From NCBI GenBank assembly GCA_051016205.1, contig CP136534.1:2108001-2172000 (forward strand): 64,000 bases of DNA. The letters run 5' to 3'. The position numbers were made by a program, and so were the translations under genes. Positions 28,488 through 37,874 of this stretch are shown piece by piece. Within the stretch, counting starts at the first letter, position 1. Each line of letters starts with the position of its first letter. Source of the stretch: Acuticoccus sp051016205 (GTDB taxonomy: Bacteria > Pseudomonadota > Alphaproteobacteria > Rhizobiales > Amorphaceae). The notes under the pieces were generated by a model. The model saw nothing but the letters and a program-made list of their open reading frames with translations. It had not been told where the DNA came from and ran no database searches.

Positions 28488-28662
28488 CGGCCGCTCCAGG
28501 CGCGCAAAAATCACCGCGAGACGGTTGACTTTGGCGGCCGTCATCCGTACGTCCCAGCGCTCTGGATCAGTGACAAGGCTGCTCGAGCAGCGCCCGCCTG
28601 TCCGGCTTTCCGCCGTATGGTGTGGAGCGCGGCGGCGCCTCGGGCAGACGAAAGGACCTGCG

Positions 28663-28980
28663 ATGTTCGCGGTGATCAAGACCGGCGGCAAACAATACAA
28701 AGTGGCCCCCGGCGACGAGTTGAAGGTGGAGACCATCGAAGGCGCGCCCGGCGATGCCGTCGCGTTCGACGACGTCTTGATGGTGGGTGAGGGCGAGAGC
28801 GCCTCCATCGGCACTCCCACGGTGGCCGGCGCTTCCGTCAAGGCTGAGATTGTCGACCAGGTGCGCGGCAAGAAGGTGATCATCTTCAAAAAGCGCCGCC
28901 GCAAGAACTCGCGCCGCAAGAACGGTCATCGCCAGCCGCTGACCCTCGTGCGCATCACCGACATTCACGCCACCGCGTAA
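28663..28980 (+). CDS. rplU: 50S ribosomal protein L21
   Basis: A 105-residue ribosomal protein: MFAVIKTGGKQYKVAPGDEL, KVIIFKKRRRKNSRRKNGHR and the C-terminal QPLTLVRITDI are characteristic. It binds 23S rRNA domain VI. It is followed after 17 bases by rpmA, the usual pair. The 175 bases before it hold the promoter. Confidence 0.98.
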   Translation: MFAVIKTGGKQYKVAPGDELKVETIEGAPGDAVAFDDVLMVGEGESASIGTPTVAGASVKAEIVDQVRGKKVIIFKKRRRKNSRRKNGHRQPLTLVRITDIHATA

Positions 28981-28997
28981 GCTGAAGGGGACGTTTC

Positions 28998-29255
28998 ATG
29001 GCACATAAGAAAGCAGGCGGCTCCTCCCGCAATGGTCGCGATACCGCAGGCCGTCGCCTCGGTGTGAAGAAGTTCGGCGGGGAAAGCGTCATTCCTGGCA
29101 ACATCATCATCCGCCAGCGCGGCACAAAGTGGCATCCTGGCGAGAATGTGGGCCTTGGTCGCGATCACACCATTTTTGCCCTCAGCGAAGGCAAAGTGGT
29201 CTTCCAGAAAAAGCTGGGTCGTACGTTCGTCTCGGTGGCGCCCGCCGCCGAATAA
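28998..29255 (+). CDS. rpmA: 50S ribosomal protein L27
   Basis: An 85-residue ribosomal protein. The N-terminus MAHKKAGGSSRNGRDTAGRR is the flexible tail that reaches the peptidyl transferase centre, followed by LGVKKFGGESVIPGNIIIRQ. There is no N-terminal cleavable extension like that found in Firmicutes. It is co-transcribed with rplU. Confidence 0.98.
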   Translation: MAHKKAGGSSRNGRDTAGRRLGVKKFGGESVIPGNIIIRQRGTKWHPGENVGLGRDHTIFALSEGKVVFQKKLGRTFVSVAPAAE

Positions 29256-29334
29256 GGCGTTATTGCGGCACACCCGCTTGTCAAACGGCATCCACCGTGA
29301 AATGGGACGGTGGAAGCGAGACAAGGGGGGACTT

Positions 29335-29700
29335 ATGCCTCGACAGAAATTTACGCTGGTGGCGGCGGCCGTCACCGCAGCATTCGGGTTTGGTGTTGCG
29401 CCAGCGTCCGCGGAAGGCTTTGCGGTGTCCGATATGGGCATGTCCAGCGACAAGGCCCAATGCGTGCGCCGCGCGGAAGCTGCTTTCGAGCGTTTTGAGA
29501 AGCAGTATGGCGCCGGCTACCGTACCACCAACGACTGGGTGGTGTACCAGTACGACATTGGCCCGCAGAACTCTGACGCATTCATTGCCTGCATTAATGT
29601 GGGAGAACGCTCGCTCGGCTTCCTCACCGTGTTCAGCGCGCGCGAAGCCACCGGCGAAGTGCGCGACAGGGTTGCCGAGTACTTCCGCAACGCCAACTGA
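29335..29700 (+). CDS. Small exported protein of unknown function
   Basis: A 121-residue protein with ATG 29335 preceded by AAGGGGGG. Residues 1-26 are a signal peptide (FTLVAAAVTAAFGFGVAPASA). The mature part has two cysteines (C43, C85) that could form a disulfide and a pattern of Tyr/Phe/Val strands (TTNDWVVYQYDIGPQNSDAF, SLGFLTVFSAREA). No family was recognised. It sits between rpmA and obgE and is followed by a strong hairpin. Confidence 0.78.
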   Translation: MPRQKFTLVAAAVTAAFGFGVAPASAEGFAVSDMGMSSDKAQCVRRAEAAFERFEKQYGAGYRTTNDWVVYQYDIGPQNSDAFIACINVGERSLGFLTVFSAREATGEVRDRVAEYFRNAN

Positions 29701-29718
29701 AGCCCACAGGCGTCGGTT

Positions 29719-29741
29719 TGCCGCGGGATCGTCCCGCGGCA
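29719..29741 (+). terminator. Perfect hairpin between the exported-protein gene and obgE
   Basis: A 10-bp perfect stem (TGCCGCGGGA/TCCCGCGGCA) with a three-base loop, 19 bases after the stop codon. No T run follows, so it may be a processing or pausing site rather than a full terminator. Confidence 0.45.
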
Positions 29742-29826
29742 CCATCGGGACGCTCGGGCGGGCACTCGTCCATGCCGGACCGTTTTCCGCGGGAGACCTC
29801 CCGCACCACCGTGACTGTGACAGGCT

Positions 29827-30879
29827 GTGAAGTTTCTCGACCAGGCCAAAGTGTACGTGCGCTCCGGCAGTGGCGGGAACGGAGCCGTCTCCTTTCGCCG
29901 GGAAAAGTACGTGGAGCAGGGCGGGCCTGACGGCGGCGACGGCGGACGCGGCGGTGACGTCTACGTGGAGGCCGTGGATGGCCTCAACACCCTCATCGAC
30001 TTTCGCTATCAGCAGCATTTTCGCGCAGGCGCCGGTGAAGGCGGCATGGGCCGCAACCGCACGGGGGCTGGCGGCAAGGACGCTGTCCTGAAAGTACCTG
30101 TGGGCACCGTCGTCCTCAGCGAGGACAAAGAGCGCGTCATCGCCGACCTGACAGAGGCCGGCCAACGGGTGCGCCTGTTGAAGGGCGGCAACGGCGGCTT
30201 TGGTAACCAGCACTTCAAATCGTCCACCAACCGTGCGCCGCGCCATGCCAACCCCGGCCTTCCTGGCGAGGAGCTGGCCATTTGGCTGCGCCTGAAGTTG
30301 ATTGCCGATGCTGGGCTCGTCGGCCTTCCGAACGCCGGCAAGAGCACGTTCTTATCCGCTGTGTCGGCCGCAAAGCCTAAGGTGGCAGACTACCCTTTCA
30401 CAACGCTTCACCCCCACCTTGGGATTGCAACTGTCGACGGACGGCGCCTTGTCATTGCCGACATCCCGGGCCTCATCGAAGGGGCGAGCGAGGGGGTGGG
30501 GATCGGCGATCGCTTTCTCGGCCATATCGAGCGTTGCAAGGTTCTCCTCCAACTGGTGGAGGCGACCAGCGAAGACGTTGCGGCGGACTATGCAATCGTG
30601 GACGCTGAGCTTTCCGCCTATGGTGGCGGCCTTGAGGACAAGCCCCGCATCCTTGCCCTGTCGAAGGTGGATGCGGTGGATGATGACACCTTTGCCGCCG
30701 CCAAGAATGGGCTGGAAGCTGCATCAAGACGCCCCGTGCTTGCCGTTTCCGCCGCCAGCGGGCGCGGTGTCACCGACGTGTTGCGCCAGCTCGCCGATGT
30801 GGTGACGGCGGCCAACAGGAGGGAGGCCCCGAGCGCTGCCTCAGACAAGGACGAGGCGGACGCGCCGTGGCAACCGTGA
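29827..30879 (+). CDS. obgE: Obg-family GTPase
   Basis: A 350-residue protein with GTG start. The glycine-rich Obg fold occupies residues 1-158 (MKFLDQAKVYVRSGSGGNGA, GGDGGRGGDVYVE). The G domain follows with G1 GLPNAGKST, G2 PFTTL, G3 DIPGLIEGA and G4 LSKVD. It is a ribosome-assembly and stringent-response GTPase, usually essential. The C-terminal tail is short and acidic. It overlaps proB by 13 bases and opens a tightly packed block of housekeeping genes. Confidence 0.97.
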   Translation: MKFLDQAKVYVRSGSGGNGAVSFRREKYVEQGGPDGGDGGRGGDVYVEAVDGLNTLIDFRYQQHFRAGAGEGGMGRNRTGAGGKDAVLKVPVGTVVLSEDKERVIADLTEAGQRVRLLKGGNGGFGNQHFKSSTNRAPRHANPGLPGEELAIWLRLKLIADAGLVGLPNAGKSTFLSAVSAAKPKVADYPFTTLHPHLGIATVDGRRLVIADIPGLIEGASEGVGIGDRFLGHIERCKVLLQLVEATSEDVAADYAIVDAELSAYGGGLEDKPRILALSKVDAVDDDTFAAAKNGLEAASRRPVLAVSAASGRGVTDVLRQLADVVTAANRREAPSAASDKDEADAPWQP

Positions 30880-32030
30880 GCGTTGAGCGCCCTGCCACCC
30901 ACGCCGGCAAGTTGACCCGTGCGCGCCGCCTTGTGGTCAAGCTCGGATCGGCGCTCCTAGTGGCCGATGACGGCACAGTGCGCCGGCAATGGCTCCAGAC
31001 TTTGTGCCAAGATCTTGCCCGCCTTCATGACGGTGCGGACATTGTCATTGTCTCTTCAGGGGCCATCGCCCTTGGCCGCGGGCCCATCGGCTACGGCAGA
31101 CGGTCCTTGCGGCTTGAGGAGAACCAGGCGGCGGCCGCTGTCGGCCAGATCGCCCTTGCGGCGGAGTGGTCGCGCGCCCTCGGGGAAGCTGGAATGAAGG
31201 CGGCGCAAATCCTCCTCACTGTGCGCGATACGGAGGAGCGGCGCGCCTACCTCAACGCACGCACCACCATCGCTGAACTGTTGAAGGCGCGCACCATTCC
31301 CGTCATCAACGAGAACGACACCATCGCCACCACGGAAATTCGCTACGGCGACAATGATCGCCTGGCCGCCCGTGTGGCGACCATGATCTCCGCCGACTGC
31401 CTGGTGCTCTTGTCCGATGTGGACGGCCTTTATACCGCACCGCCAGGCACCAATCCCGATGCCCGTCATATTCCCGAGGTGAATCACATCACCGATGCCG
31501 TAATGGCAATGGCCGGCGACGCAGGCTCTGCCTTGTCCCGGGGCGGCATGAAGACCAAGGTGGATGCTGCCCGCATTGCAACGGAAGCCGGCGTTGCCAT
31601 GGCGATTGCCTCGGGCCGGATCGATCATCCTTTGGCGGCGGTGGACATTGGCGGGCGAGCCACATGGTTCCGCCCGCGCACCGACCCTGTGACCGCGCGC
31701 AAGGTGTGGATCGCCGGCTCCTTGCAGGCTGCGGGCGCACTGGTCCTGGACGAAGGCGCCGTGAAGGCCATAATGTCGGGCCGCAGCCTTCTGCCTGCGG
31801 GCGTGCGCGGCGTGGAAGGCGGCTTTGCCAGGGGCGATGCTGTCAGGCTCATGGACAGCGCAGGGCGGGAGGTGGGCCGCGGCCTCGTCGCCTACGATGC
31901 AGGTGACGCGCGCTTGATCGCGGGCCATAAGAGCCCGACCATAGCGGACCTTTTGGGGGCGCGCGCCCGCGCCACCATGGTCCATCGTGACGATATGGCG
32001 CTTCACCCAGCGCCGCCGGAGGCTTCGTGA
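30867..32030 (+). CDS. proB: Glutamate 5-kinase
   Basis: A 387-residue enzyme, first step of proline synthesis: ATP + glutamate to glutamyl 5-phosphate. The amino-acid kinase domain (about 20-270) shows RLVVKLGSALLV, VIVSSGAIALGRG, PVINENDTIATTEI, RYGDNDRLAARVA and LSRGGMKTKVDAA. A C-terminal PUA domain (about 290-370) follows, as in E. coli ProB. The start is GTG 30867, overlapping obgE. The 3' end overlaps proA by four bases (GTGA), implying coupled translation. Confidence 0.97.
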   Translation: MATVSVERPATHAGKLTRARRLVVKLGSALLVADDGTVRRQWLQTLCQDLARLHDGADIVIVSSGAIALGRGPIGYGRRSLRLEENQAAAAVGQIALAAEWSRALGEAGMKAAQILLTVRDTEERRAYLNARTTIAELLKARTIPVINENDTIATTEIRYGDNDRLAARVATMISADCLVLLSDVDGLYTAPPGTNPDARHIPEVNHITDAVMAMAGDAGSALSRGGMKTKVDAARIATEAGVAMAIASGRIDHPLAAVDIGGRATWFRPRTDPVTARKVWIAGSLQAAGALVLDEGAVKAIMSGRSLLPAGVRGVEGGFARGDAVRLMDSAGREVGRGLVAYDAGDARLIAGHKSPTIADLLGARARATMVHRDDMALHPAPPEAS

Positions 32031-33337
32031 GCGCCACGCCCTTGTCCCTTTCCCCCGCAGCACGTGCCGTTCGCCTTGAGGGTAGCGACCCATCCGCAGC
32101 GGCCGTCGTGGCAATGCTCGGCAAGAATGCGCGCGCCGCACAGCGCCGCATTGCCCAGGCGAGCGCCGACCGAAAACGCGCCGCTTTGAACGCGATGGCA
32201 AGCCGCGTGCGCAGCGCTGCCGACACGATACTGGCCGCCAACGCCGCCGACCTTGGCGCCATGACCGCAGAGCCCGCGTTCGTGGACAGGGCGCGCCTCG
32301 ACCCCGCCCGCGTTGATGGCATCGCCGAGGCCATCTCAGCCATTGCAAAGCTCGACGACCCCGTTGGCCGGGTGCTTGATGGGTGGGAGAGGCCCAATGG
32401 GCTGAGGATTGAACGCGTCGCGGTGCCCCTCGGGGTGATCGGCGTCATCTATGAAAGCCGCCCCAACGTCACCGCCGATGCCGCCGCACTGTGCCTGATG
32501 GCAGGCAATGCCGTCATCCTTCGCTCAGGCTCGCAGACCTTCAAGACAGCGATGGCCATCGCCGAGGCTCTTCGTGAGGGCCTTGAAGACGCCGGCATGA
32601 CCGCCGATGCCATCCAACTGGTGCCCATTCCCAACCGGGAGGCCGTTGGCGCCATGCTGGCCGGTGCAGACGGCGGGATTGATGTCATCGTCCCCCGCGG
32701 CGGGCGCAGCTTGGTGGAACGGGTGGAGCGGGAGGCGCGCGTGCCCGTCTTCGCCCACCTTGACGGTGTGTGCCACGTCTACGTCCACGAAGGCGCCGAT
32801 GCTGACATGGCCGTTGAGATTGCCGTCAACGCCAAGATGCGCCGCACGGGAATTTGTGGGGCGGCCGAAACACTTCTTGTGGACAGGGCCATTGCCGATC
32901 GCATGGTGCCTGCCCTCGTCGCCGCCCTCACCGAAAAGGGCTGCACCGTGCGCGGGGATGAGGCTGCCGCCCGCCTTGCGCCCATGGAAAGGGCGAGCGA
33001 AGACGACTGGTCGACGGAATATCTGGCGCCCATCATCACTTTGGGGCTGGTGGACGGCGTCGACGCTGCCATGGACCACATCGCCCGCTATGGCTCCCAC
33101 CACACCGACTGCATCGTGACGGATGATCAGGTGGCGGCCGAACGGTTCCTCAGCGAGGTGGATTCGGCCATCGTCCTTCACAACGCCTCCACCCAGTTTG
33201 CCGACGGGGGAGAGTTCGGCATGGGCGCGGAGATCGGAATTGCCACTGGCCGGCTGCATGCCCGCGGGCCTGTGGGCGTTGCACAGCTGACCACGTTCAA
33301 TTACCGCGTCCACGGTGCGGGACAGGTTCGCCCGTGA
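32027..33337 (+). CDS. proA: Gamma-glutamyl phosphate reductase
   Basis: A 436-residue aldehyde-dehydrogenase-superfamily enzyme; NADPH-dependent reduction of glutamyl 5-phosphate, second step of proline synthesis. Motifs: RVAVPLGVIGVIYESRPNVT, GNAVILRSGSQTFKT, and the catalytic cysteine in MRRTGICGAAETLLVD, with DGVCHVYV upstream. GTG start inside the end of proB. It overlaps nadD by four bases. Confidence 0.97.
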   Translation: MSATPLSLSPAARAVRLEGSDPSAAAVVAMLGKNARAAQRRIAQASADRKRAALNAMASRVRSAADTILAANAADLGAMTAEPAFVDRARLDPARVDGIAEAISAIAKLDDPVGRVLDGWERPNGLRIERVAVPLGVIGVIYESRPNVTADAAALCLMAGNAVILRSGSQTFKTAMAIAEALREGLEDAGMTADAIQLVPIPNREAVGAMLAGADGGIDVIVPRGGRSLVERVEREARVPVFAHLDGVCHVYVHEGADADMAVEIAVNAKMRRTGICGAAETLLVDRAIADRMVPALVAALTEKGCTVRGDEAAARLAPMERASEDDWSTEYLAPIITLGLVDGVDAAMDHIARYGSHHTDCIVTDDQVAAERFLSEVDSAIVLHNASTQFADGGEFGMGAEIGIATGRLHARGPVGVAQLTTFNYRVHGAGQVRP

Positions 33338-33993
33338 TCGACGCGGCGGCTGGGGACTACCCCAGCAAGGGGTGGGCACACCGCTATCTGAGACTGCCGC
33401 GGGCCTCCCTTGGCCAGCGCATTGCCCTGTTCGGCGGCTCGTTCAATCCGCCCCACAAGGGCCATCGCCATGTGGCGTTGACGGGCCTCAACAGGCTTGG
33501 CGTGTCGCAGGTGTGGTGGATGGTGACGCCGGGCAACCCTTTAAAATCAAGCGATGATCTGCCGCCTTTGCAGCACAGAATTGCGCAGACCGAGACCTTT
33601 GCCGACCACCCACGCATGTTGGTGACGGCGTTCGAAGCCTCGCTGGGCACCCGCTACACGGCCGACGCCGTCACCATCTTGAAGCGGCGTTTTCCCTACG
33701 TGAAGTTCGTCTGGCTGATGGGGGCGGACAACCTTGCCACCCTCCATCGCTGGCAAAAATGGCGGGACATCATGCGCCAGGTGCCTGTGGCGGTGGTGGA
33801 CAGGCCAGGCGCCTCCATGTCGGTGATGAGTTCACCTGCAGCACGCGCGTTCGCCAGCGCCAGGCGACCTGAAGAACAGGCCGGCGCGCTGGCAGATGCG
33901 GCGGCCCCGGCATGGGTTTTTCTTCATGTCCCTCTCGACCCCACGTCGTCGACGTTGCTGAGGTCTAAGGTGTCGCGGCCCTCGTCATCGTGA
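33334..33993 (+). CDS. nadD: Nicotinate mononucleotide adenylyltransferase
   Basis: A 219-residue enzyme of NAD synthesis, joining nicotinate mononucleotide to AMP. The nucleotidyltransferase motif RIALFGGSFNPPHKGH (GSFNPxHxGH) and LMGADNLATLHRWQKWRDI are diagnostic, and SSTLLRSK near the end gives the ISSTxIR-like motif with Leu replacing Ile/Arg positions in part. The start is GTG 33334 in the proA stop. Confidence 0.95.
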   Translation: MIDAAAGDYPSKGWAHRYLRLPRASLGQRIALFGGSFNPPHKGHRHVALTGLNRLGVSQVWWMVTPGNPLKSSDDLPPLQHRIAQTETFADHPRMLVTAFEASLGTRYTADAVTILKRRFPYVKFVWLMGADNLATLHRWQKWRDIMRQVPVAVVDRPGASMSVMSSPAARAFASARRPEEQAGALADAAAPAWVFLHVPLDPTSSTLLRSKVSRPSSS

Positions 33994-34156
33994 TCCATTG
34001 GGCCACCGCAGCGGTTGCCAGTCGATTAACATAGGCAAACACGAAAAATGGATGCTGGCGTCGTCTTGAAACCGACATGGGGCCAGCATTATTCTATTAG
34101 TATCGGCGGTTTGATTCGACGTGCGGTCGAACTGCCGATGTGTGACCAGGAAAGGA

Positions 34157-34576
34157 ATGCGCACACACATGGCATTGACCCATGATGGGATGGTGCAAAC
34201 CACCCATGCCGGGGGAACCGCTGGCGACGTGCTGATGGATCCCCTCAACGTGGTGCTCGGCAGCCTCGATGATTCGAAGGCTGAAGACATCGTTGCCATC
34301 GACGTGACTGGCAAGACGCCGCTCGCCGACCACATGGTCGTCGCCTCGGGACGCTCCCACCGCCACGTGGGTGCCATCGCTGACCACCTTCTCAAAGATC
34401 TGAAGACCGGCGGTGCCAAAGGCGTACGCGTGGAAGGTATGAACGCGTGCGACTGGGTGCTCATTGACGCTGGCGACGTCATCATTCACGTCTTCCGCCC
34501 CGAAGTCCGCTCCTTCTACAATCTTGAAAAGATGTGGATGATGGAGGATGCCGCTCAGGTGGAGCTGGTGGTCTAA
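34157..34576 (+). CDS. rsfS: Ribosomal silencing factor
   Basis: About 139 residues. The start is ATG 34157 (AGG six bases upstream) or ATG 34169. The core LDDSKAEDIVAIDVTGKTPL, ADHMVVASGRSHRHVGAIAD, ACDWVLIDAGDVIIHVFRPE and VRSFYNLEKMW is RsfS (Iojap/DUF143), which binds L14 and blocks subunit joining when nutrients are scarce. The 160 bases before it are A/T-richer and may contain an internal promoter. Confidence 0.95.
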   Translation: MRTHMALTHDGMVQTTHAGGTAGDVLMDPLNVVLGSLDDSKAEDIVAIDVTGKTPLADHMVVASGRSHRHVGAIADHLLKDLKTGGAKGVRVEGMNACDWVLIDAGDVIIHVFRPEVRSFYNLEKMWMMEDAAQVELVV

Positions 34577-34608
34577 GACCATCCTCTGACCAAAGGCGGC
34601 AGGGGGCT

Positions 34609-35079
34609 GTGGACGTTGTTGTGCTTGCGGTGGGCAAGACCACCAAGGGCGCCGAGGCGGACCTTTGTGCCCGCTACGCCGATCGGGTGAAGAAACTGGG
34701 CCGGACCATGGGTGTCACCGATCTGGTGTTGAAAAGCGTCGCCGAGGCCACAGGCCCAACGCGCATTGATGTGGAAGGCGAACGTCTGCTCGCGGCCCTT
34801 CCCCAAGGCTTTGTGATCGCCCTTGATGAGCGCGGGCGCCAGTGGACCAGCGCTGAGCTTGCGCGGGGCTTGCAGGGCTGGGTTGACACAGCCACCCCTT
34901 CCGTCACCTTCCTCATCGGCGGTGCCGATGGTTTGTCCGACGCCGTGAAAGCGCGGGCGAACATGACATTGGCGCTGAGCGCGTTGACGGTGCCCCACAT
35001 GCTCGCAAAGGTCATCGTGTTGGAACAGATCTATCGAGCCATCACCATCAATGTCGGCCATCCTTACCACCGCATATGA
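34609..35079 (+). CDS. rlmH: 23S rRNA (pseudouridine1915-N3)-methyltransferase
   Basis: A 156-residue SPOUT-class methyltransferase; the GTG at 34609 with AGGGGG upstream gives the family length. FLIGGADGLSDAVKARANMT, LALSALTVPHMLAKVIVLEQ and the C-terminal YRAITINVGHPYHR are diagnostic. It methylates helix 69 of 23S rRNA in assembled 70S ribosomes. It overlaps the next gene by four bases (ATGA). Confidence 0.97.
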   Translation: MDVVVLAVGKTTKGAEADLCARYADRVKKLGRTMGVTDLVLKSVAEATGPTRIDVEGERLLAALPQGFVIALDERGRQWTSAELARGLQGWVDTATPSVTFLIGGADGLSDAVKARANMTLALSALTVPHMLAKVIVLEQIYRAITINVGHPYHRI

Positions 35080-36347
35080 GAGGGCTTTTCCTCCTCTGCG
35101 CCCTTTTGCTGGTGGTGGCCCCTTGGCCCGCCGCTGCGCAAACGCCTGAGGCCGCGCAGGCCGCTGCCGACGAATTGAGCGAGGCCGCTGCCGTTGCGCG
35201 CGAAAGGGCGGCCCTCCTGGCCCGACTGGAGCGCCTGAAGGCTGAGACGGAGGCGACCGAAGCCCGCCGCCAGCGCCTTGGCGAGGCGGTAATTGACCTG
35301 ACCGGCGATGAAGCGCGGCTGCGCCAGCGCCTCGAGGAGGCAAGCGCCAACGTCCAAACCCTTGAGGAACGCATTGCCCGCGAGGAAGAGGCGCTGGAGC
35401 AGCTCACGGTGGACCAAGCGACAATCCGCCACGAACTGGCCGGCCGGCGCGAAGAGCTCGCCCTTGTCCTGATGGCCCTTCAGCGCATCGGCCGGCGTCC
35501 TCCACCTGGTCTTGTGGGGGAGGGGGATGACCCCATGGATGCGGTGCGCGGCGCCATCTCCCTCAACGCCGTGGTGCCCGCGTTGAGCGAAACCGGCAAC
35601 CGCCTGGCGCGCAAATTGTCTCAGGCGAGCCGCTTTGCCGCGGAAGAGCGCACCCGTTGGGAGCGCCTTGCGGTCGACCTTCAGACGGTGAGTGCGGAGC
35701 GCGAACGCCTCGACGGCCTCGTCCAGGAATTGGAGCGCAAACGCACCCTCTCCCTTTACGACAGGGACCGTGCTGCTGCCGATCTTGCCCGCCTTGCCGA
35801 GGAGGCCGATAGCGTCAATGCCCTCATTGCGCGGCTGGATTCAGGACCGGCCCAGCCACCGACCGCTGACGAGGGCCCGGCGTTCGCCCTTCGCAAGGGG
35901 CGACTGGCCGCCCCAGTTGCAGGCACGGTCGTGAGTCGCTATGGCGAGCAGGCTGGCGCCAGCAGTGTTGCTGACGGACGGGTGATCGCAGCCTTGCCGC
36001 AATCCACCGTTTTTTCGCCGATGCCCGCCTCGGTTCTGTTCGCAGGCCCGTTCCGAAGCTTCGGTCACGTCTTGATCCTGGACGCGGGCGACGGATACCA
36101 TATGGTGTTGGCCGGGTTGGCGCAGACAAACGTTGAGCCCGGCCAAAGAGTGTCGACGGGAATGCCCTTGGGGCGCATGGCTAAGACCGGCGGTCGCGCA
36201 TCACTCGTGCCGCAGGAAGGGGAAGGCTCCGCTGTCCTAGGCGGGCGACCTTCACTTTATGTTGAGTTGAGGAAAGACGGCGCGGCGATTGATAGCCACG
36301 GTTGGTGGCGAGAGCCCGGTGTCGATGGTGAGAGGACAAGCGGATGA
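35076..36347 (+). CDS. EnvC-like murein hydrolase activator (coiled coil plus degenerate LytM domain)
   Basis: A 423-residue exported protein: signal peptide MRGLFLLCALLLVVAPWPAA, a long coiled coil (about 25-260, very rich in Glu, Arg, Ala, Leu) and a C-terminal peptidase-M23-like domain (about 285-410). The zinc site of active LytM enzymes is missing: the HxxxD position reads ASSVADGRV, the HxH position YHMVLAGL, and the last strand LYVELRKDG. This is the EnvC pattern, in which the protein does not cut murein itself but activates amidases at the division site. It overlaps both neighbours by four bases. Confidence 0.9.
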   Translation: MRGLFLLCALLLVVAPWPAAAQTPEAAQAAADELSEAAAVARERAALLARLERLKAETEATEARRQRLGEAVIDLTGDEARLRQRLEEASANVQTLEERIAREEEALEQLTVDQATIRHELAGRREELALVLMALQRIGRRPPPGLVGEGDDPMDAVRGAISLNAVVPALSETGNRLARKLSQASRFAAEERTRWERLAVDLQTVSAERERLDGLVQELERKRTLSLYDRDRAAADLARLAEEADSVNALIARLDSGPAQPPTADEGPAFALRKGRLAAPVAGTVVSRYGEQAGASSVADGRVIAALPQSTVFSPMPASVLFAGPFRSFGHVLILDAGDGYHMVLAGLAQTNVEPGQRVSTGMPLGRMAKTGGRASLVPQEGEGSAVLGGRPSLYVELRKDGAAIDSHGWWREPGVDGERTSG

Positions 36348-37681
36348 TCCGTCGGATTGGTTTGGTGTTGACCGGCGCAGCCTTTGGCGCGGCGACCATG
36401 CTTGCAGTCGCCGACCCCAGTTCGTTCCTGCCGGTGAGCGCGAAAGCGGCCTCGTCGGACACATATCGTCAGCTGAACCTGTTCGGCGATGTGTTCGAAC
36501 GGGTGCGCGGCGATTACGTAGAATCCCCAGACGAGCAAGAGCTCATCGCAAATGCCATCAACGGCATGCTGAGTTCGCTGGACCCCCATTCAAGCTACCT
36601 GCCACCTGACGACTTCAGGGATATGCAGGTGCAGACCCGCGGTGAATTCGGCGGCCTTGGCATCGAAGTCACCATGGAAGGCGAACTGATCAAGGTCGTC
36701 ACACCCATCGATGACACACCGGCCTTCAAGGCAGGGGTCCTTGCAGGTGACCTCATCACCCACTTGGATGGTGACGAAGTGGCTGGCCTCACCCTCGCAG
36801 AGGCGGTGGAGAAGATGCGCGGTCCGGTCAATACCGACATCATCATCACCGTGCGTCGCGAAGGGGCTGACGATCCCATCGACATCACGATCACCCGCGA
36901 CATCGTGCGTATCCAGTCCGTCCGCTGGGACGCTCAGGGTGAGGATGTGGGTTACATCCGCGTCTCTCAGTTCAACGAGCGCACCTTCGACGGCGTTCGC
37001 AAGGCCGTCACGGCACTGTCGGGCGAACTCACCTCCGACGACGTGAAGGGCTACGTCCTTGACCTTCGCAACAACCCGGGCGGCCTTCTGGACCAGGCGA
37101 TTGCCGTGTCGGACGCCTTCCTGGAGCGTGGTGAGATTGTCTCCACCCGCGGCCGTGAGGAGCGTGAGACCCAGCGCTACGATGCCCGCGAAGGCGACCT
37201 CTTGGACGGCAAGCCGTTGATCGTTCTCATCAATGGCGGTTCGGCTTCGGCCTCGGAGATCGTGGCCGGTGCCCTTCAGGATCATCGCCGCGCCACGGTG
37301 ATCGGCACCCAGTCGTTCGGCAAGGGTTCGGTGCAGACCATCATCCCGTTGGGCTCCAACGGGGCGATCCGCCTGACGACGGCCCGCTACTACACCCCTG
37401 CAGGCCGCTCCATTCAGGCCAAGGGCATTGCCCCTGACGTAGAGGTTAGCCAGCCCCTTCCCGACGAACTCAGGGGCAAGGTGGAAGCAAGGGGCGAAGC
37501 GTCCCTGCGTGGCCACCTGTCTGCTGAGGATGGCGAAGACAACGAGCGTCAGGGCTCTTTCGCCTACGTTCCCCGTGAGAGCGAGGATGACGAGCAGCTC
37601 CAGTACGCCGTCGAGCTGCTGCGCGGCATCCAGGTGAACAGCGTCTTCCCGCCTGACCCCAACAAAGGCATCCCCAACTAG
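36344..37681 (+). CDS. ctpA: S41-family carboxyl-terminal processing protease (CtpA)
   Basis: A 445-residue exported protease. A short N-terminal hydrophobic segment is followed by the N-domain (VRGDYVESPDEQELIANAIN, MLSSLDPHSSYLPPDDF), a PDZ domain (about 85-165) and the catalytic core with Ser in LINGGSASASEIVAGALQDH and the general-base Lys in GTQSFGKGSVQTIIP. It degrades or trims periplasmic proteins, including murein hydrolases. In alphaproteobacteria it is regularly found after the EnvC-like gene, as here. Confidence 0.95.
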   Translation: MIRRIGLVLTGAAFGAATMLAVADPSSFLPVSAKAASSDTYRQLNLFGDVFERVRGDYVESPDEQELIANAINGMLSSLDPHSSYLPPDDFRDMQVQTRGEFGGLGIEVTMEGELIKVVTPIDDTPAFKAGVLAGDLITHLDGDEVAGLTLAEAVEKMRGPVNTDIIITVRREGADDPIDITITRDIVRIQSVRWDAQGEDVGYIRVSQFNERTFDGVRKAVTALSGELTSDDVKGYVLDLRNNPGGLLDQAIAVSDAFLERGEIVSTRGREERETQRYDAREGDLLDGKPLIVLINGGSASASEIVAGALQDHRRATVIGTQSFGKGSVQTIIPLGSNGAIRLTTARYYTPAGRSIQAKGIAPDVEVSQPLPDELRGKVEARGEASLRGHLSAEDGEDNERQGSFAYVPRESEDDEQLQYAVELLRGIQVNSVFPPDPNKGIPN

Positions 37682-37758
37682 CTGCCATGTGGATCGCGCC
37701 AGCCATGCCGCACGGCCTAAGTGACCGGCGGCGTGGGTCAGATAAAGCCAGAGACTGC

Positions 37759-37788
37759 ATCACCCGGCCCCTCATACGGCCGGGTGAT
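37759..37788 (+). terminator. Intrinsic terminator after ctpA
   Basis: An 11-bp perfect stem (ATCACCCGGCC with GGCCGGGTGAT) around an 8-base loop, followed by TT. It ends the obgE-ctpA block. Confidence 0.8.
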
Positions 37789-37874
37789 TTGCGTTCCGAC
37801 CTCAGGCCACAGTGGGCAGGCTGCCAGCCTTGGCCCGCTGTGGGGCGCGCGCCGCTCTCCGGAGCAGTCCATCG